DNA of 64,000 nt from Pseudomonas sp. ANT_J12 (GCF_008370045.1 NZ_VOBN01000005.1:310001-374000); one strand, 5' to 3'. Shown: positions 20,401 to 28,723, counted from the first letter of the stretch. Translations and numbers: made by a program. The notes: generated from the letters alone by a model not told the origin.

Positions 20401-22204
20401 CTACGACAGCCTCGGGCGCCTGGTCAGCGTCGATGACGGTCACGATCATCCACTGGAATTTGCCTACGACAAACAGGATCGGTTGATCACCGAGCACCAG
20501 GGTTGGGGAACGTTGCGTTACAGCTACGACGCCTGCGGCCAACTCAAACGCCTGCGCCTGCCGGACAACAGCAAACTCGACTACCACTACGCCAAGGGCG
20601 GTGCGCTGACGGCCATCGACCTCAACGGCGCGCGACTCACCGCTCATCAATTCCAATTCGGCCGTGAGCGTCAGCGCCAGCAAGGTTTGCTGCTCAGCGA
20701 ATATGCCTACGACGATCAGGGGCGTTTGAAGGCTCACGCTGTCAGCCAACAGCAGCAACCGTTGTATCGCCGCGACTATGCCTACAGCGCCAATGGCAAC
20801 CTCGACCACATCGCCGACACCCGCCACGGCCAGCGCAGCTATGGTTACGACGCCCTCAACCGCCTGACCCGCGTCCGCCACACCCGCGACGACCCACCGG
20901 AAAGCTTCGCCCACGACCCGGCGGGCAACCTGCTGATGCAGGACCGCCCCGGCGCGGCGACCATCAAGGGCAATCGCCTGCTGATGCAGGGCGACCGGCA
21001 TTACGACTACGACGCTTTCGGCAACCTCATCCGCGAACGCCGTGGTACTGCGCAAAAACGGGTCACCGAATACCGCTACGACTGCCAGCACCGGTTGGTG
21101 GGCGTTACGTTGCCCGATGGCAGCTGTACGAATTATCGCTACGACGCCTTCGGCCGCCGCATCGCCAAAACCGTCGACGGCAAAACCACCGAATTCTTCT
21201 GGCAAGGCGACCAAGTCGTCGCCGAAAGCAGCCGCGAACACCACCGCAGCTACGTCTACGAACCCGGCACCTTCCGCCCCTTGGCCATGCTCGACGGCAA
21301 AGGCCCGCGCAAAGCCTGCCCGTTCTACTACCAACTCGACCACCTCGGCACCCCGCAGGAACTGACCGACTACAGCGGCGAAATCGTTTGGTCCGCGAAA
21401 TACAACGCCTACGGCAACGTCACCCGCCTGACACGCGGGGCCGGCGAACAACTTGAACAGCCATTGCGGTTTCAAGGGCAGTACTTCGATGCCGAGTCAG
21501 GCCTGCACTACAACCGGCATCGGTACTATGATCCGGACATTGGCCGGTACCTGACGCCTGATCCGATCAAGTTGGCGGGTGGGCTGAACCAGTACCAGTA
21601 CACGCCGAATCCGACGGGGTGGGTTGATCCGTTGGGGTTGAGCGGGAATTGTCCGCCGCCGAATAAATCGGGTTGTACGGTGCCGGGTGATACGACTGGC
21701 GCTAGGGTTGATGAGGGTGAGCCAGCGCTGCCGAAGATGACGGCGGAGCAGCGGCGGGCGAGGATTGATGAGCTTGCAGAAAATATCGCCTATAAGGAAT
21801 TGGTAAAAATTCAAGCAGCCCACCAGCCTACGGCTCATTTTTTGGATAAGCACGGTGCTCAAACCTCTTTAGCGTCTCAACTTGAGCGTGCGGACACGGC
21901 CCGTAATCCGACTACGGGAAAAATAGAGATGAGGAAAAATAGAAAAACAAAATTAGATGAGCCCAATATTCCTAGAGCTGCGACACGTTTCATTAGTCAT
22001 AGGGATCAACTGAACGCGATAAATCGTGCGCAATTGATTTTCAGGCAGACTGGAAGTTTAACTCTGTCTAAGCGTCCCGTGGAAATGCACAGGAAGGTTG
22101 GCGAGGGATATAAAAGTGATGGGCTTGTGTATATTGAACCTACCAAAACGGTAGTGATCATGAATGAGTACGGTAAGCTGATAACTGCATATGCGGAGTA
22201 CTGA
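17417..22204 (+). CDS. Rhs polymorphic toxin, type VI effector
   Basis: A 1595-residue Rhs effector. Residues 1-340 form an N-terminal region with a hydrophobic stretch near 280-305 (MIVVQLLIDILIGIVLTFAG) and no PAAR motif. A DUF6531-type opening follows at about 395 (CPVSMVTGEELLTLTDG). Residues about 480-1400 carry dozens of YD repeats (YRYDEVGRLV, YDYDERGRLI) that build the closed cocoon. The core ends with DPIKLAGGLNQYQYTPNPTG and then WVDPLGL (Asp1404), the self-cleavage site. The C-terminal 190 residues are the toxin: HFLDKHGAQTSLASQLERA, then TRFISHRDQLNAI, and a C-terminal VIMNEYGKLITAYAEY. The His-containing start and T-R-F-S block recall BECR/RNase A-like bacterial toxins, but I cannot assign a family. 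Codons after about 21780 are markedly AT-richer, as usual for exchanged toxin tips. Confidence 0.93.
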   Translation: MDQIVRIEQELDSFPNTLSLYREQLKHWFSRTADAASHAADLPSLMGMERIVRFGNASTIVGSADDDFISTVVQCPKGGTLEIESKFESVYDIPVGNIQVDVIAADGGEVTPVTLDENGKGTFRGEEGKFYRIHVHDEVTPEQVEDLFSSYDGLTRELETWLRDEWQTFKPKWSESSSAAVGNGLLAGSWAAIEGVWDGISLLSEILKDPGKFAERLGESAAALKDLAQTAPHVMEKAQLLASDEAALCLLVRSASLWLDMLPPSEIAGKTAEAMSMIVVQLLIDILIGIVLTFAGAVAGIAYLTMRLADRGAQLLSAVLRLVKAIFTIINTFISYVDRYKKIAARGIAAGMQKGRMRLNWRARRNTSLKKDEHHDDASDQAKNPNGDSATCVPSTCKNGCPVSMVTGEELLTLTDGTLDGVLPFDFTRLYRTSAAEIDSSLGFGWSHSLAHRLEIDGEHVIWIDHENRRTTFPLPSSERPTIHNSLSRAAIYLGEEPEELILAQAGEETRFYHFHSGFLTAISDGYDNRLRITRDHQGRIKRLDNSAGRALLLRYVRRHLIAIDYQQFRPAATLEEAWHTEQTLVSYDYDERGRLIAAINAAGDSERYDYDDHHVILQRQLTGGASFFWEWEKSGKAARCVRHWASFSQMDTRYVWDDEGSVTVKNIDGSEEVYVHDDRARLVRKVELDGGEHLKSYDEQGRLIAEQDPLGAITEYRYDEVGRLVALIPPEDEPTAYEYRNGFLHARYRGDAVWTYRRNAQGDVTEAVDPDGQVTHYYYDVQGRLLTIRYPDTSRHIFVWNGLGQLVEETLPGGGQRKFSYDVMGRRITSQDEHGAVTRYQWDAVGRLIQTTLPTGATRAFSYNAYSQITAEQDELGRITRYEYAEDLHLVSRRINPDGTQLKYRYDNPQLLLTEIENESGEKYQLDYTANGLIRQETGFDGQRTAYAYDLNGQLLEKTELGDDGSRLVTGYARDSAGRLLVKTLPDGVKVEYRYDSLGRLVSVDDGHDHPLEFAYDKQDRLITEHQGWGTLRYSYDACGQLKRLRLPDNSKLDYHYAKGGALTAIDLNGARLTAHQFQFGRERQRQQGLLLSEYAYDDQGRLKAHAVSQQQQPLYRRDYAYSANGNLDHIADTRHGQRSYGYDALNRLTRVRHTRDDPPESFAHDPAGNLLMQDRPGAATIKGNRLLMQGDRHYDYDAFGNLIRERRGTAQKRVTEYRYDCQHRLVGVTLPDGSCTNYRYDAFGRRIAKTVDGKTTEFFWQGDQVVAESSREHHRSYVYEPGTFRPLAMLDGKGPRKACPFYYQLDHLGTPQELTDYSGEIVWSAKYNAYGNVTRLTRGAGEQLEQPLRFQGQYFDAESGLHYNRHRYYDPDIGRYLTPDPIKLAGGLNQYQYTPNPTGWVDPLGLSGNCPPPNKSGCTVPGDTTGARVDEGEPALPKMTAEQRRARIDELAENIAYKELVKIQAAHQPTAHFLDKHGAQTSLASQLERADTARNPTTGKIEMRKNRKTKLDEPNIPRAATRFISHRDQLNAINRAQLIFRQTGSLTLSKRPVEMHRKVGEGYKSDGLVYIEPTKTVVIMNEYGKLITAYAEY

Positions 22205-22206
22205 CT

Positions 22207-22563
22207 GTGACGTTTAAACCTGATATGTCGATTTTGCCCGGATTGCTCTTTGTCTTTGATATTGACTATCCTCATGATGAGTCCCTGTTAGATGAGATTT
22301 GCGCTACGGATGTCAATGATCCGGTTGCACTTTCAAAAATTATGGATCTCGCCCTAAAACCTATGTATCAACGGTTTTTGACAGATGAGCAGCAATGGCA
22401 TATAGACACGCTACGTTTTTTTCTTGAGAAGGACGAGAGTTTTAGATCTGTTCTTGAAAAGCGCAGCTTTTTGTTTACTGATGAAATAGATGATGGTCGA
22501 GAATTTATGCGGACTTTATATGTGTGTTTGATGCGGTATCAGGACGGAAGTATTCATAAGTAA
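22207..22563 (+). CDS. Probable immunity protein for the Rhs toxin
   Basis: A 118-residue acidic protein of no family I recognise (begins MTFKPDMSILPGLLFVFDID). It starts at GTG 22207, two bases after the rhs stop codon, with GGAG (22195-22198) eight bases upstream. The position, size, AT-rich composition and lack of a signal peptide are those of a cytoplasmic immunity protein that neutralises the adjacent Rhs toxin tip. This assignment rests on context only. Confidence 0.7.
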   Translation: MTFKPDMSILPGLLFVFDIDYPHDESLLDEICATDVNDPVALSKIMDLALKPMYQRFLTDEQQWHIDTLRFFLEKDESFRSVLEKRSFLFTDEIDDGREFMRTLYVCLMRYQDGSIHK

Positions 22564-22631
22564 TAGGGTGAGTAAATCTGTGCTTGTTCCATGTAATTTG
22601 TTGAATGTTGGTGATGCAAGGAGTTTTTATT

Positions 22632-23264
22632 TTGGATGTTATCTTGCAGGAGGAAAGTGAAGCATTACGTGAGCGAATGGAGGAGGCAGGTTGTGTTTTT
22701 GAATTTATTGTACTTGCGCCGGGCGTAAATACATTAGTTGATGAGTCGACTCACCGTCGGGTATTGATCGCACTTCATGATAAGCTCTTACAAGATGCAT
22801 TTGATAGATATCATCAGCTCATTAAGAATCCAGAGTATAAGGATCGTACAGAGCCAGAATTCAGATGGGAACTAGACAAGGCTGTTGCTACACCATTGAG
22901 CAAAGAAGAAATACATAACTTGGTGCTGGATGGCGACTATGAGCGAGGGCCGCTGGCGCTTTATGGACATTTTAAAGAGCCACCTTATGGTACAAAATTC
23001 AAAGGTGGAGAGCTCGAGGCACAAGAGCTGTTCCATGAGTGGCGCCAAACTCTGGGGCTCGAAGAGCAGGATGGTGTTGTAGTAATAAATTGGGTTAAAG
23101 GCTTTAAGTTGGAATGGCTTGATAATGATGATGCAATTCCAGGGCGTGAGTCTTGGAGCGATTATTTTGATGCTGGCTTGGAATGGTGGGGAGTGTGGTG
23201 CCTAACGATTTGGAATCCAAAGCGTCGAACTCTCAGTGCTTTGATTGCCAGTACCACAGACTAA
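22632..23264 (+). CDS. Hypothetical acidic protein, possible second immunity protein
   Basis: About 210 residues, acidic and soluble, with a Trp-rich end (WSDYFDAGLEWWGVWCLTIW) and no recognised family. The start is uncertain: ATG 22605 is in frame, but AAGGAG (22618-22623) points to TTG 22632, which I use. AT-rich like the preceding immunity gene and the toxin tip, and 68 bases after it, so probably part of the same acquired block. It may be an additional or orphan immunity gene left from an earlier toxin exchange, or an unrelated cargo gene. Confidence 0.6.
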   Translation: MDVILQEESEALRERMEEAGCVFEFIVLAPGVNTLVDESTHRRVLIALHDKLLQDAFDRYHQLIKNPEYKDRTEPEFRWELDKAVATPLSKEEIHNLVLDGDYERGPLALYGHFKEPPYGTKFKGGELEAQELFHEWRQTLGLEEQDGVVVINWVKGFKLEWLDNDDAIPGRESWSDYFDAGLEWWGVWCLTIWNPKRRTLSALIASTTD

Positions 23265-23469
23265 TCGGAAGGTGTTTAAAAATTTTGTGGTGGTATCGAA
23301 ATTTCCGGACAAGGTCATCGGAAGTTTCCTTCAAGCTGCGGCGGCTTTCATGAACTGGTGTGAAATATTTTCCAACGATAGTCTTTGGTGGTCGCTGAAA
23401 ACTCAGTGGCAGGGTGTAGGAACCCTTCAAAGTCGTTGGAAATGTATTGGCGTCGAAGCTTGGTTTGCG

Positions 23470-23635
23470 GCCGTTAACGAGCGTCCGTAAGATCAGTTGC
23501 GGCGGCTGTGCGCGGGCACGCTTCGGCGTGGTCGAGTTTTCCAAAGGCCTCGATATTCCTACCCCGCGCATAGCTGCCACCCAAGCCTGTAGGAAGGCTG
23601 ATGGCAGTTCCTATTTCTGCCTTTGGAATTTGATT
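23470..23635 (+). promoter_or_regulatory. Structured leader of the DUF6124 gene
   Basis: The 371-base gap before the DUF6124 gene contains no convincing gene. Its 3' part is GC-rich and holds a two-tier hairpin: outer arms CTGCCA (23574-23579) / TGGCAG (23602-23607), inner arms AGCCT (23584-23588) / AGGCT (23595-23599), with loop GTAGGA. A GGA trinucleotide in a hairpin loop, plus a second GGA at the Shine-Dalgarno (TTTGGAATT), is the layout of RsmA/RsmE (CsrA-type) targets. Inference only; the promoter is not identified. Confidence 0.35.
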
Positions 23636-23959
23636 ATGAAAACTCTTCACCCCGACCCACCCTACGAAAAACCAGTTCCTCACCCCGACAACCGCTACAT
23701 GGCGCTCACCAGCAATTGCTGCGAAATGCCCACTCTGTTCGTCGACACCCACGCCCCGCTCGATGTTTTGTATGACGCTGCCAACTATCGAATCCGCGCC
23801 GTTACCCAGGTGCTGGAAAACCTGTCCATGCGCGATTCCATCGAATGTGAGTCCTTCATCCTTAGTGATTTTGCGTTGCTCTGTGCCATTCCGTTACGGG
23901 ATGGGTGTGATGTGCTGGATGTGATTGGGAGGCGGCTGCGGGCTCGGTCGCCGGAGTAA
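23636..23959 (+). CDS. DUF6124 (DUF3077-type) family protein
   Basis: A 107-residue protein of a family confined largely to Pseudomonas. The N-terminus is Pro-rich and disordered (MKTLHPDPPYEKPVPHPDN). It is followed by LFVDTHAPLDVLYDAANYR and a helical region, as in family members that carry a VxPxxxxxELLxxA-type segment. The function of the family is unknown. ATG 23636 is chosen because family proteins begin MK-x-x-x-PxPP; the open frame upstream of it is leader sequence. Monocistronic, with repeats on its 3' side. Confidence 0.75.
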   Translation: MKTLHPDPPYEKPVPHPDNRYMALTSNCCEMPTLFVDTHAPLDVLYDAANYRIRAVTQVLENLSMRDSIECESFILSDFALLCAIPLRDGCDVLDVIGRRLRARSPE

Positions 23960-23970
23960 GGCTGCGTGAT

Positions 23971-24107
23971 GATCGTTCCCACGCTCCAGCGTGGGAATGC
24001 AGCCCGTGACGCTCTGCGTCACTTCGGTGTCAGGCGCGGCATCGGTGGTGCAGCTGGAACGCGGAGCGTCCCGGGAGGCATTCCCACGCTGGAGCGTGGA
24101 AACGATC
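23971..24107. repeat. Intergenic palindromic repeat, family A, copy 4 (variant)
   Basis: A longer variant of the family A element (137 bases) with arms GATCGTTCCCACGCTCCAGC and GCTGGAGCGTGGAAACGATC. The middle differs from the other copies. It lies between the DUF6124 gene and rlmJ. Confidence 0.85.
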
Positions 24108-24191
24108 AGAGTGCGGAATGCCCGCTCGGCCGTGAACCCCTGACGTTCGGCTCGGTACAAGGTAAACTTCCCGGCCTTCGCAGGAGCAATC

Positions 24192-25028
24192 ATGAATTAT
24201 CGTCACGCCTTCCATGCCGGCAATCACGCCGATGTGTTCAAACACCTGACTTTGACCCGCCTCATCGCCCTGATGTCGCGCAAGGAGCAGCCGTTTGCCT
24301 ATCTCGACACTCACGCCGGTATTGGTCTGTATGACCTGCAGGGTGATCAGGCGAGCCGTACCGGGGAGTACCTGGAAGGGATCGCGCGGTTGTGGGATCA
24401 GCCGGATCTACCGGCGCTGACCGCCGATTACATGAAGGTGCTGCACGACATGAACCCGGATGGCCAGTTGCGCTATTACCCGGGCTCGCCGGAGTTGGCG
24501 CGGCGCCTGACGCGGCCGCAGGATCGGGTGATGCTCAACGAGAAGCACCCTGAAGACGGTTTGCTGCTCAAGGACAACATGGCCGGTGATCGTCGGGTGA
24601 AGGTTCACCTGGGCGAAGGCTGGCATGTGCCTCGCGCGATGTTGCCGGTGCAGGAGAAGCGCGCGGTGATGTTGATTGATCCGCCGTTCGAGCAGCTCGA
24701 TGAGATGCAGCGTTGTGCGGCGTCGCTCAAAGAAGCGGTGGGGCGGATGCGTCAGACCGTGGCGGCGATTTGGTACCCGGTGAAGGACCAGCGTCTGCTG
24801 CGTCGTTTCTATCAGGACCTGGCGGGCTCGGGCGCGCCGAAGTTGTTGCGGGTGGAGTTGTTGGTGCATCCGCTGGATACGCCGAACAGCCTGAACGGTT
24901 CGGGGTTGGCGATTGCGAATCCGCCGTGGGGGCTGGAAGAGGAATTGCGTGAGTTGTTGCCGTGGTTGTCCCAGAAGTTGGGGCAGACCCAGGGTGGGTG
25001 GCAGATGGATTGGCTAATTGCGGAGTAG
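24192..25028 (+). CDS. rlmJ: 23S rRNA (adenine(2030)-N6)-methyltransferase RlmJ
   Basis: SAM-dependent methyltransferase, 278 aa, that methylates N6 of A2030 in 23S rRNA. The N-terminus NYRHAFHAGNHADVFKHLTL is diagnostic of RlmJ. The SAM site is in YLDTHAGIGLYDL, and the catalytic motif IV is DPPF (LIDPPFEQLDEMQ). The C-terminal NPPWGLEEEL also matches the family. ATG 24192 has AGGAG about five bases upstream. Single-gene unit that converges on msrA; a long inverted repeat separates the two stop codons. Confidence 0.95.
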   Translation: MNYRHAFHAGNHADVFKHLTLTRLIALMSRKEQPFAYLDTHAGIGLYDLQGDQASRTGEYLEGIARLWDQPDLPALTADYMKVLHDMNPDGQLRYYPGSPELARRLTRPQDRVMLNEKHPEDGLLLKDNMAGDRRVKVHLGEGWHVPRAMLPVQEKRAVMLIDPPFEQLDEMQRCAASLKEAVGRMRQTVAAIWYPVKDQRLLRRFYQDLAGSGAPKLLRVELLVHPLDTPNSLNGSGLAIANPPWGLEEELRELLPWLSQKLGQTQGGWQMDWLIAE

Positions 25029-25029
25029 C

Positions 25030-25116
25030 AGCGGTAAGTGGCAAGCGGCAAGCGACAAGTAAAAGTGATTAGCGCAGGGCTTTTACTTGAAGCTTGAAGC
25101 TTGAAACTTGCCGCTT
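25030..25116. repeat. Long inverted repeat between rlmJ and msrA
   Basis: Arms AGCGGTAAGTGGCAAGCGGC... and ...AGCTTGAAACTTGCCGCTT enclose AAAAGTGATTAGCGCAGGGCTTTT. It is the same family as the element at 8373-8453, with repeated (A/C)AAGC(T/G)-type heptamers. It starts two bases after the rlmJ stop and may terminate transcription from both sides. Confidence 0.8.
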
Positions 25117-25126
25117 ATAGCTATCT

Positions 25127-25774
25127 TCAGATCGGGCAAACCACGCCTGTACCGCCAATTCCGCAATACCCTTCAGGGTTTTTGGCCAGGTACTGCTGGT
25201 GATACGCCTCGGCGAAGTAGACCGTCGGCGCTTCGTCGATTTCGGTGGTGATGGTGCCTTTGCCAGCCTTGGTCAGTTCAGCCTGGAACACTTGTTCGCT
25301 GTGCTTGGCGGCGGCCAGCTGATCCGGGTTGGTGGCGTAGATCACCGAGCGGTACTGGGTGCCGATGTCGTTGCCCTGGCGCATGCCCTGAGTCGGGTTG
25401 TGCAGTTCCCAGAACATCTTCAGCAATTCTTCGTAGCTGACTTTGGCCGGTTCGTAGACCACCAGGACCACTTCGCTGTGGCCGGTCAGGCCGGAGCAGA
25501 CTTCTTCATACGTCGGGTTCGGCGTAAAGCCGCCGGCGTAACCCACCACCGTACTGACCACGCCTTCGCGCTGCCAGAATTTGCGTTCAGCGCCCCAGAA
25601 GCAGCCCAGGCCGAAAATTGCGAAATCCACGTCCATGGCGAACGGGCCCAGCAGCGGCGCGTCGTGGACGAAGTGTTTTTCCGGCAGGTTCATCGGGGTT
25701 TCACGGCCGGGCAGAGCTTGTTCTTTAGTCGGGAGCACGTTTTTGTTCACCAGAATTTCCGAGCGCAAGACCAT
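25127..25774 (-). CDS. msrA: Peptide methionine-S-sulfoxide reductase MsrA
   Basis: Reduces the S-epimer of methionine sulfoxide in proteins, repairing oxidative damage. 215 aa. The catalytic Cys is in [15 protein letters not shown]. Substrate-pocket residues sit in [18 protein letters not shown] and [13 protein letters not shown]. The resolving Cys pair is at the end ([15 protein letters not shown]). The N-terminal 45 residues are an extension seen in Pseudomonas MsrA and carry no export signal, so the enzyme is cytoplasmic. ATG 25774. It lies 69 bases beyond the dipA start side; as in P. aeruginosa, msrA and dipA are neighbours. Confidence 0.96.
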   Translation of the reverse strand: MVLRSEILVNKNVLPTKEQALPGRETPMNLPEKHFVHDAPLLGPFAMDVDFAIFGLGCFWGAERKFWQREGVVSTVVGYAGGFTPNPTYEEVCSGLTGHSEVVLVVYEPAKVSYEELLKMFWELHNPTQGMRQGNDIGTQYRSVIYATNPDQLAAAKHSEQVFQAELTKAGKGTITTEIDEAPTVYFAEAYHQQYLAKNPEGYCGIGGTGVVCPI

Positions 25775-25843
25775 GATCAGTCCCCTCAGTCAGGTTGAAT
25801 GTAAATTGTCAGACACGCAGTTTGCCCGAGTGTTTCGCCGCTG

Positions 25844-28537
25844 TCAGGCGAGAGGACCGCGCGGGTAGCGTTTGAGCTTTTCGATCAGCTCGGAACCCGG
25901 GATCGGGCGGTCGAACAGGTAGCCCTGGCCGACGTCGCAGCGGTGGCGTCGCAGGAACGCCAACTGCTCGGCGGTCTCGATGCCTTCGGCCACGACCTTG
26001 AGTTTCAGGTTGTGGGCCATGGCGATCACCGCGGAGGTGATTTCCATGTCGTCCTGGTTGTCCGGGATCTCGTGGATGAAGCTGCGATCGATCTTGATGA
26101 TGTCGATCGGGAATTTTTTCAAGTAGCTCAGCGACGAGTAACCGGTGCCGAAGTCGTCCATGGCCAGGGTCAGGCCCAGGCGCTTGAGTTGGTCGAGCTG
26201 CAAATGCGTGTCTTCGGTGGCTTCCAGCAGCAGGCCTTCAGTCAGCTCCAGCTCCAGCAGGTTCGACGGCAGCGCTTCTTCCTTGAGGATGCTGGCGATG
26301 GACGCCACCAGGTCCGGGTCGGAGAACTGCTTAGGCGACAGGTTGATTGCCACTTGCAGGTTGCCCAGGCCAGCAGCCGTCAATTGCTTGCTCATGCGGC
26401 AGGCCTGGCGGGCGATCCACTTGCCGATCGGAATGATCAGGCCGGTTTCTTCCGCCACGCTGATGAACTGGTCCGGGCGGATCATGCCTTTTTCCGGATG
26501 GTTCCAGCGCAGCAAGGCTTCCATGCCCAGCAGGCGACCGCTGCGCAGGCACAGCTTGGGCTGGTAGAACACGTCCAGCTCGTTCTGGGTCAGGGCGCGA
26601 CGCAGGTTGTTTTCGACAAACAGCTTGTAGCTGGCCTCGGCGTTCAACGCTTCGGTGAACACCTGGACCTGATGTTTACCGTTGGCCTTGGCCTTGTGCA
26701 GCGCCAGGCCGGCGTTGCGCATCAGGGTCTGCGGGTCGCGGCCATGCAGCGGCGCGCAGGCCAGGCCCACGGAGCCGGTGACGCTGATCAGCTGGTTATC
26801 GACGAACATCGGCTTGTCGAGGGTCGCCAGCAACTGGTTGGCGACTTGCTGGCCGGCCGAGAGGTCGGTGTTGTCCAGCAGCACGGCAAATTCGTTACTG
26901 GCGAAGCGCGCCAGGCTGCCGCTGGAGCTCAGGCTATTGCGCAAGCGCCGGGCGAGGCTGATCAGCAGTTTGTCGCCGGTCTGATGGCCGAGGCTGTCGT
27001 TGATCCGCTTGAAGTTGTCGATGTCCACCAGCAACAGGCTGATAGGGGTATCGCTGTCTCGGGCGAAACGTTCATCCAGGTTACGGATAAACGCCGGACG
27101 GTTGCCCAGGTTGGTCAGGTTGTCGGTGTAGGCCAGGCGCTCGATGCGCTGCTGCGCCAGTTTGGTCTGGGTGATGTCTTCGTAGATGCCGATGTAATGG
27201 GTCAGTTCGCGGTTGTCGCCATAGACCTTGGAGATCGACAACTGGCCCCAGTACGGTTCGAGGTTTTTGCGCCGGCTCTTGAATTCGCCCTGCCAGCTGT
27301 TGCTCTTGGCCAGCGCCGAGGGCGCGTCGAACAACAGTTCGCTGAGATTCTCCAGCGCCGGCAGTTCCGACAGGCGCTGGCCGTGGACTTCTTCGGTGCT
27401 GTATTGGGTGATCGCGGTGAAGCTCGGGTTGACGTACTCGACCACGCCGTCGCAATTGACCAGCAAAAAGGCGTTGGCACTTTGCTCGACCGCACGCTGG
27501 AACAGGTGCAGGGCGCTGGTGGCGGTGCGGCGGTTGTGGTTGTTGATGACCTGGGCGAACTGATCCGCCAGCTCACCGGCAAAGGCGATTTCGTCCGATT
27601 GCCAGGCGCGGGTGGCGCCGGTCTGCTCCAGGCACAACACGCCGACCACTTGGCCATCGACGCGGATACTGGCGTCGAGCATGGCGTTGACGTCCCGTGG
27701 CCGCAGGCTTTCGGCCATGTCCCGGGTGCGCGGGTCGCGGATCGCGTTGTGCGCATCGATGGCGCGGCTGGTGTGCAGGGCGTCGAGGTAATCGGGGAAA
27801 CTGCTGGCGTCGATCGGCTCCGGCATCAGGTATTCCTGAGTGGCGCGGTGATAGGCCGAGATCGGCACCAACGTTGAGCCTTCGAGGTTCCACAGGCTGG
27901 CGCAGTCGATTTCGTAGATGTCGCAGGCACAGCGGGTGATCAGTTCGGCGGCTTCTTTCAGGGAATTGCCGGTGCTGTAGCGCTGGCGGGTCAGCAGCAG
28001 GATCAAGTCTTGCTGGGCACGCACCCGGTCCAGGTGCTGCAGTTGTTCCTGCTGCGCGCGCTGGTTGAGTTCCAGGGCGATTTGCAGGCGCGAGTTCTGG
28101 GTTTCCAGGTCCAGGGCCGGCAGCAGCGGCTCACCGTCGAACAAGCCATCGACGACCAGCAGGTAGCCGCGCAGCAGGTGCCGATTGTGTTGTTTGTAGG
28201 CTTCGCCGAGTTCCAGCAGGCTCAAGGTGCCGGCGGCGGTGTGCAGGGTGTAGCGAATCAGGTAATGCGGGCTGTCGGCGAGTTGCAGCTGGATCGCGTC
28301 ATGCAGTTGATAGCGCGCTTCGGGCTCCATCAGGCTGGCGTAGGGCGAACCCACCAGTGCACACAGCTCCACCGCCGGCAGGCCGAACTGGCGTTCGCAA
28401 TTGGGATCGAGAAACAACAGCGCCCAGCTCGCTTCATTCAGCCGTTCGAAACGCAGCATGCCGAGCCGCGAGGGCACAGGCAACTGCGTCACTACCTCGG
28501 CCACCATACGGCTGGCGGCATCGGGTTGGCTTTTCAT
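25844..28537 (-). CDS. dipA: Cyclic-di-GMP phosphodiesterase, DipA-like (GAF-PAS-GGDEF-EAL)
   Basis: An 897-residue soluble c-di-GMP enzyme. Order: N-terminal PAS-like region (about 20-135), GAF (about 182-332), PAS (about 345-460), degenerate GGDEF (about 465-630) and EAL (about 655-890). The cyclase signature reads ASNEF at 546-550, so diguanylate cyclase activity is not expected. EAL is intact (MEALLRWNHP, EAL at 673-675) and the downstream catalytic motifs are present (AINLSPKQFSD, ELTEG, MDDFGTGYSSLSYL, KIDRSFI, VAEGIET, GYLFDRPIP). The same ASNEF/EAL combination is known in P. aeruginosa DipA, which lowers c-di-GMP during biofilm dispersal, and the neighbourhood (msrA, aceEF) is the same. 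ATG 28537 is chosen because family similarity begins there. Confidence 0.88.
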   Translation of the reverse strand: MKSQPDAASRMVAEVVTQLPVPSRLGMLRFERLNEASWALLFLDPNCERQFGLPAVELCALVGSPYASLMEPEARYQLHDAIQLQLADSPHYLIRYTLHTAAGTLSLLELGEAYKQHNRHLLRGYLLVVDGLFDGEPLLPALDLETQNSRLQIALELNQRAQQEQLQHLDRVRAQQDLILLLTRQRYSTGNSLKEAAELITRCACDIYEIDCASLWNLEGSTLVPISAYHRATQEYLMPEPIDASSFPDYLDALHTSRAIDAHNAIRDPRTRDMAESLRPRDVNAMLDASIRVDGQVVGVLCLEQTGATRAWQSDEIAFAGELADQFAQVINNHNRRTATSALHLFQRAVEQSANAFLLVNCDGVVEYVNPSFTAITQYSTEEVHGQRLSELPALENLSELLFDAPSALAKSNSWQGEFKSRRKNLEPYWGQLSISKVYGDNRELTHYIGIYEDITQTKLAQQRIERLAYTDNLTNLGNRPAFIRNLDERFARDSDTPISLLLVDIDNFKRINDSLGHQTGDKLLISLARRLRNSLSSSGSLARFASNEFAVLLDNTDLSAGQQVANQLLATLDKPMFVDNQLISVTGSVGLACAPLHGRDPQTLMRNAGLALHKAKANGKHQVQVFTEALNAEASYKLFVENNLRRALTQNELDVFYQPKLCLRSGRLLGMEALLRWNHPEKGMIRPDQFISVAEETGLIIPIGKWIARQACRMSKQLTAAGLGNLQVAINLSPKQFSDPDLVASIASILKEEALPSNLLELELTEGLLLEATEDTHLQLDQLKRLGLTLAMDDFGTGYSSLSYLKKFPIDIIKIDRSFIHEIPDNQDDMEITSAVIAMAHNLKLKVVAEGIETAEQLAFLRRHRCDVGQGYLFDRPIPGSELIEKLKRYPRGPLA

Positions 28538-28723
28538 GGGAGGGAACTCGCTTCGAATATGCTGATCGCGCCGGGCTCTCGCCCTCTTAACTGTTGCCTG
28601 CGGCAAGGTTGCATCATTGCGGCACCGACTGACAAGAGACATGAAGGCCAAGTGCTATAAGAATATGTCGGCAGGAGGGGGGATTTCTCCAGCGCGGGGG
28701 TGAAAGTAATCGTTTGGAGCCCT

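Noticed and set aside
22568..22663. A 31-codon frame (GTG AGT AAA...) between the two immunity-like genes
   Set aside because: Poor ribosome site, and it overlaps the start of the next gene in another frame; probably chance.
23272..23490. A 73-codon frame starting GTG after the second immunity-like gene
   Set aside because: It runs into the leader repeat-like region and lacks recognisable features; the antisense frame over the same DNA (23580-23233) is equally weak.
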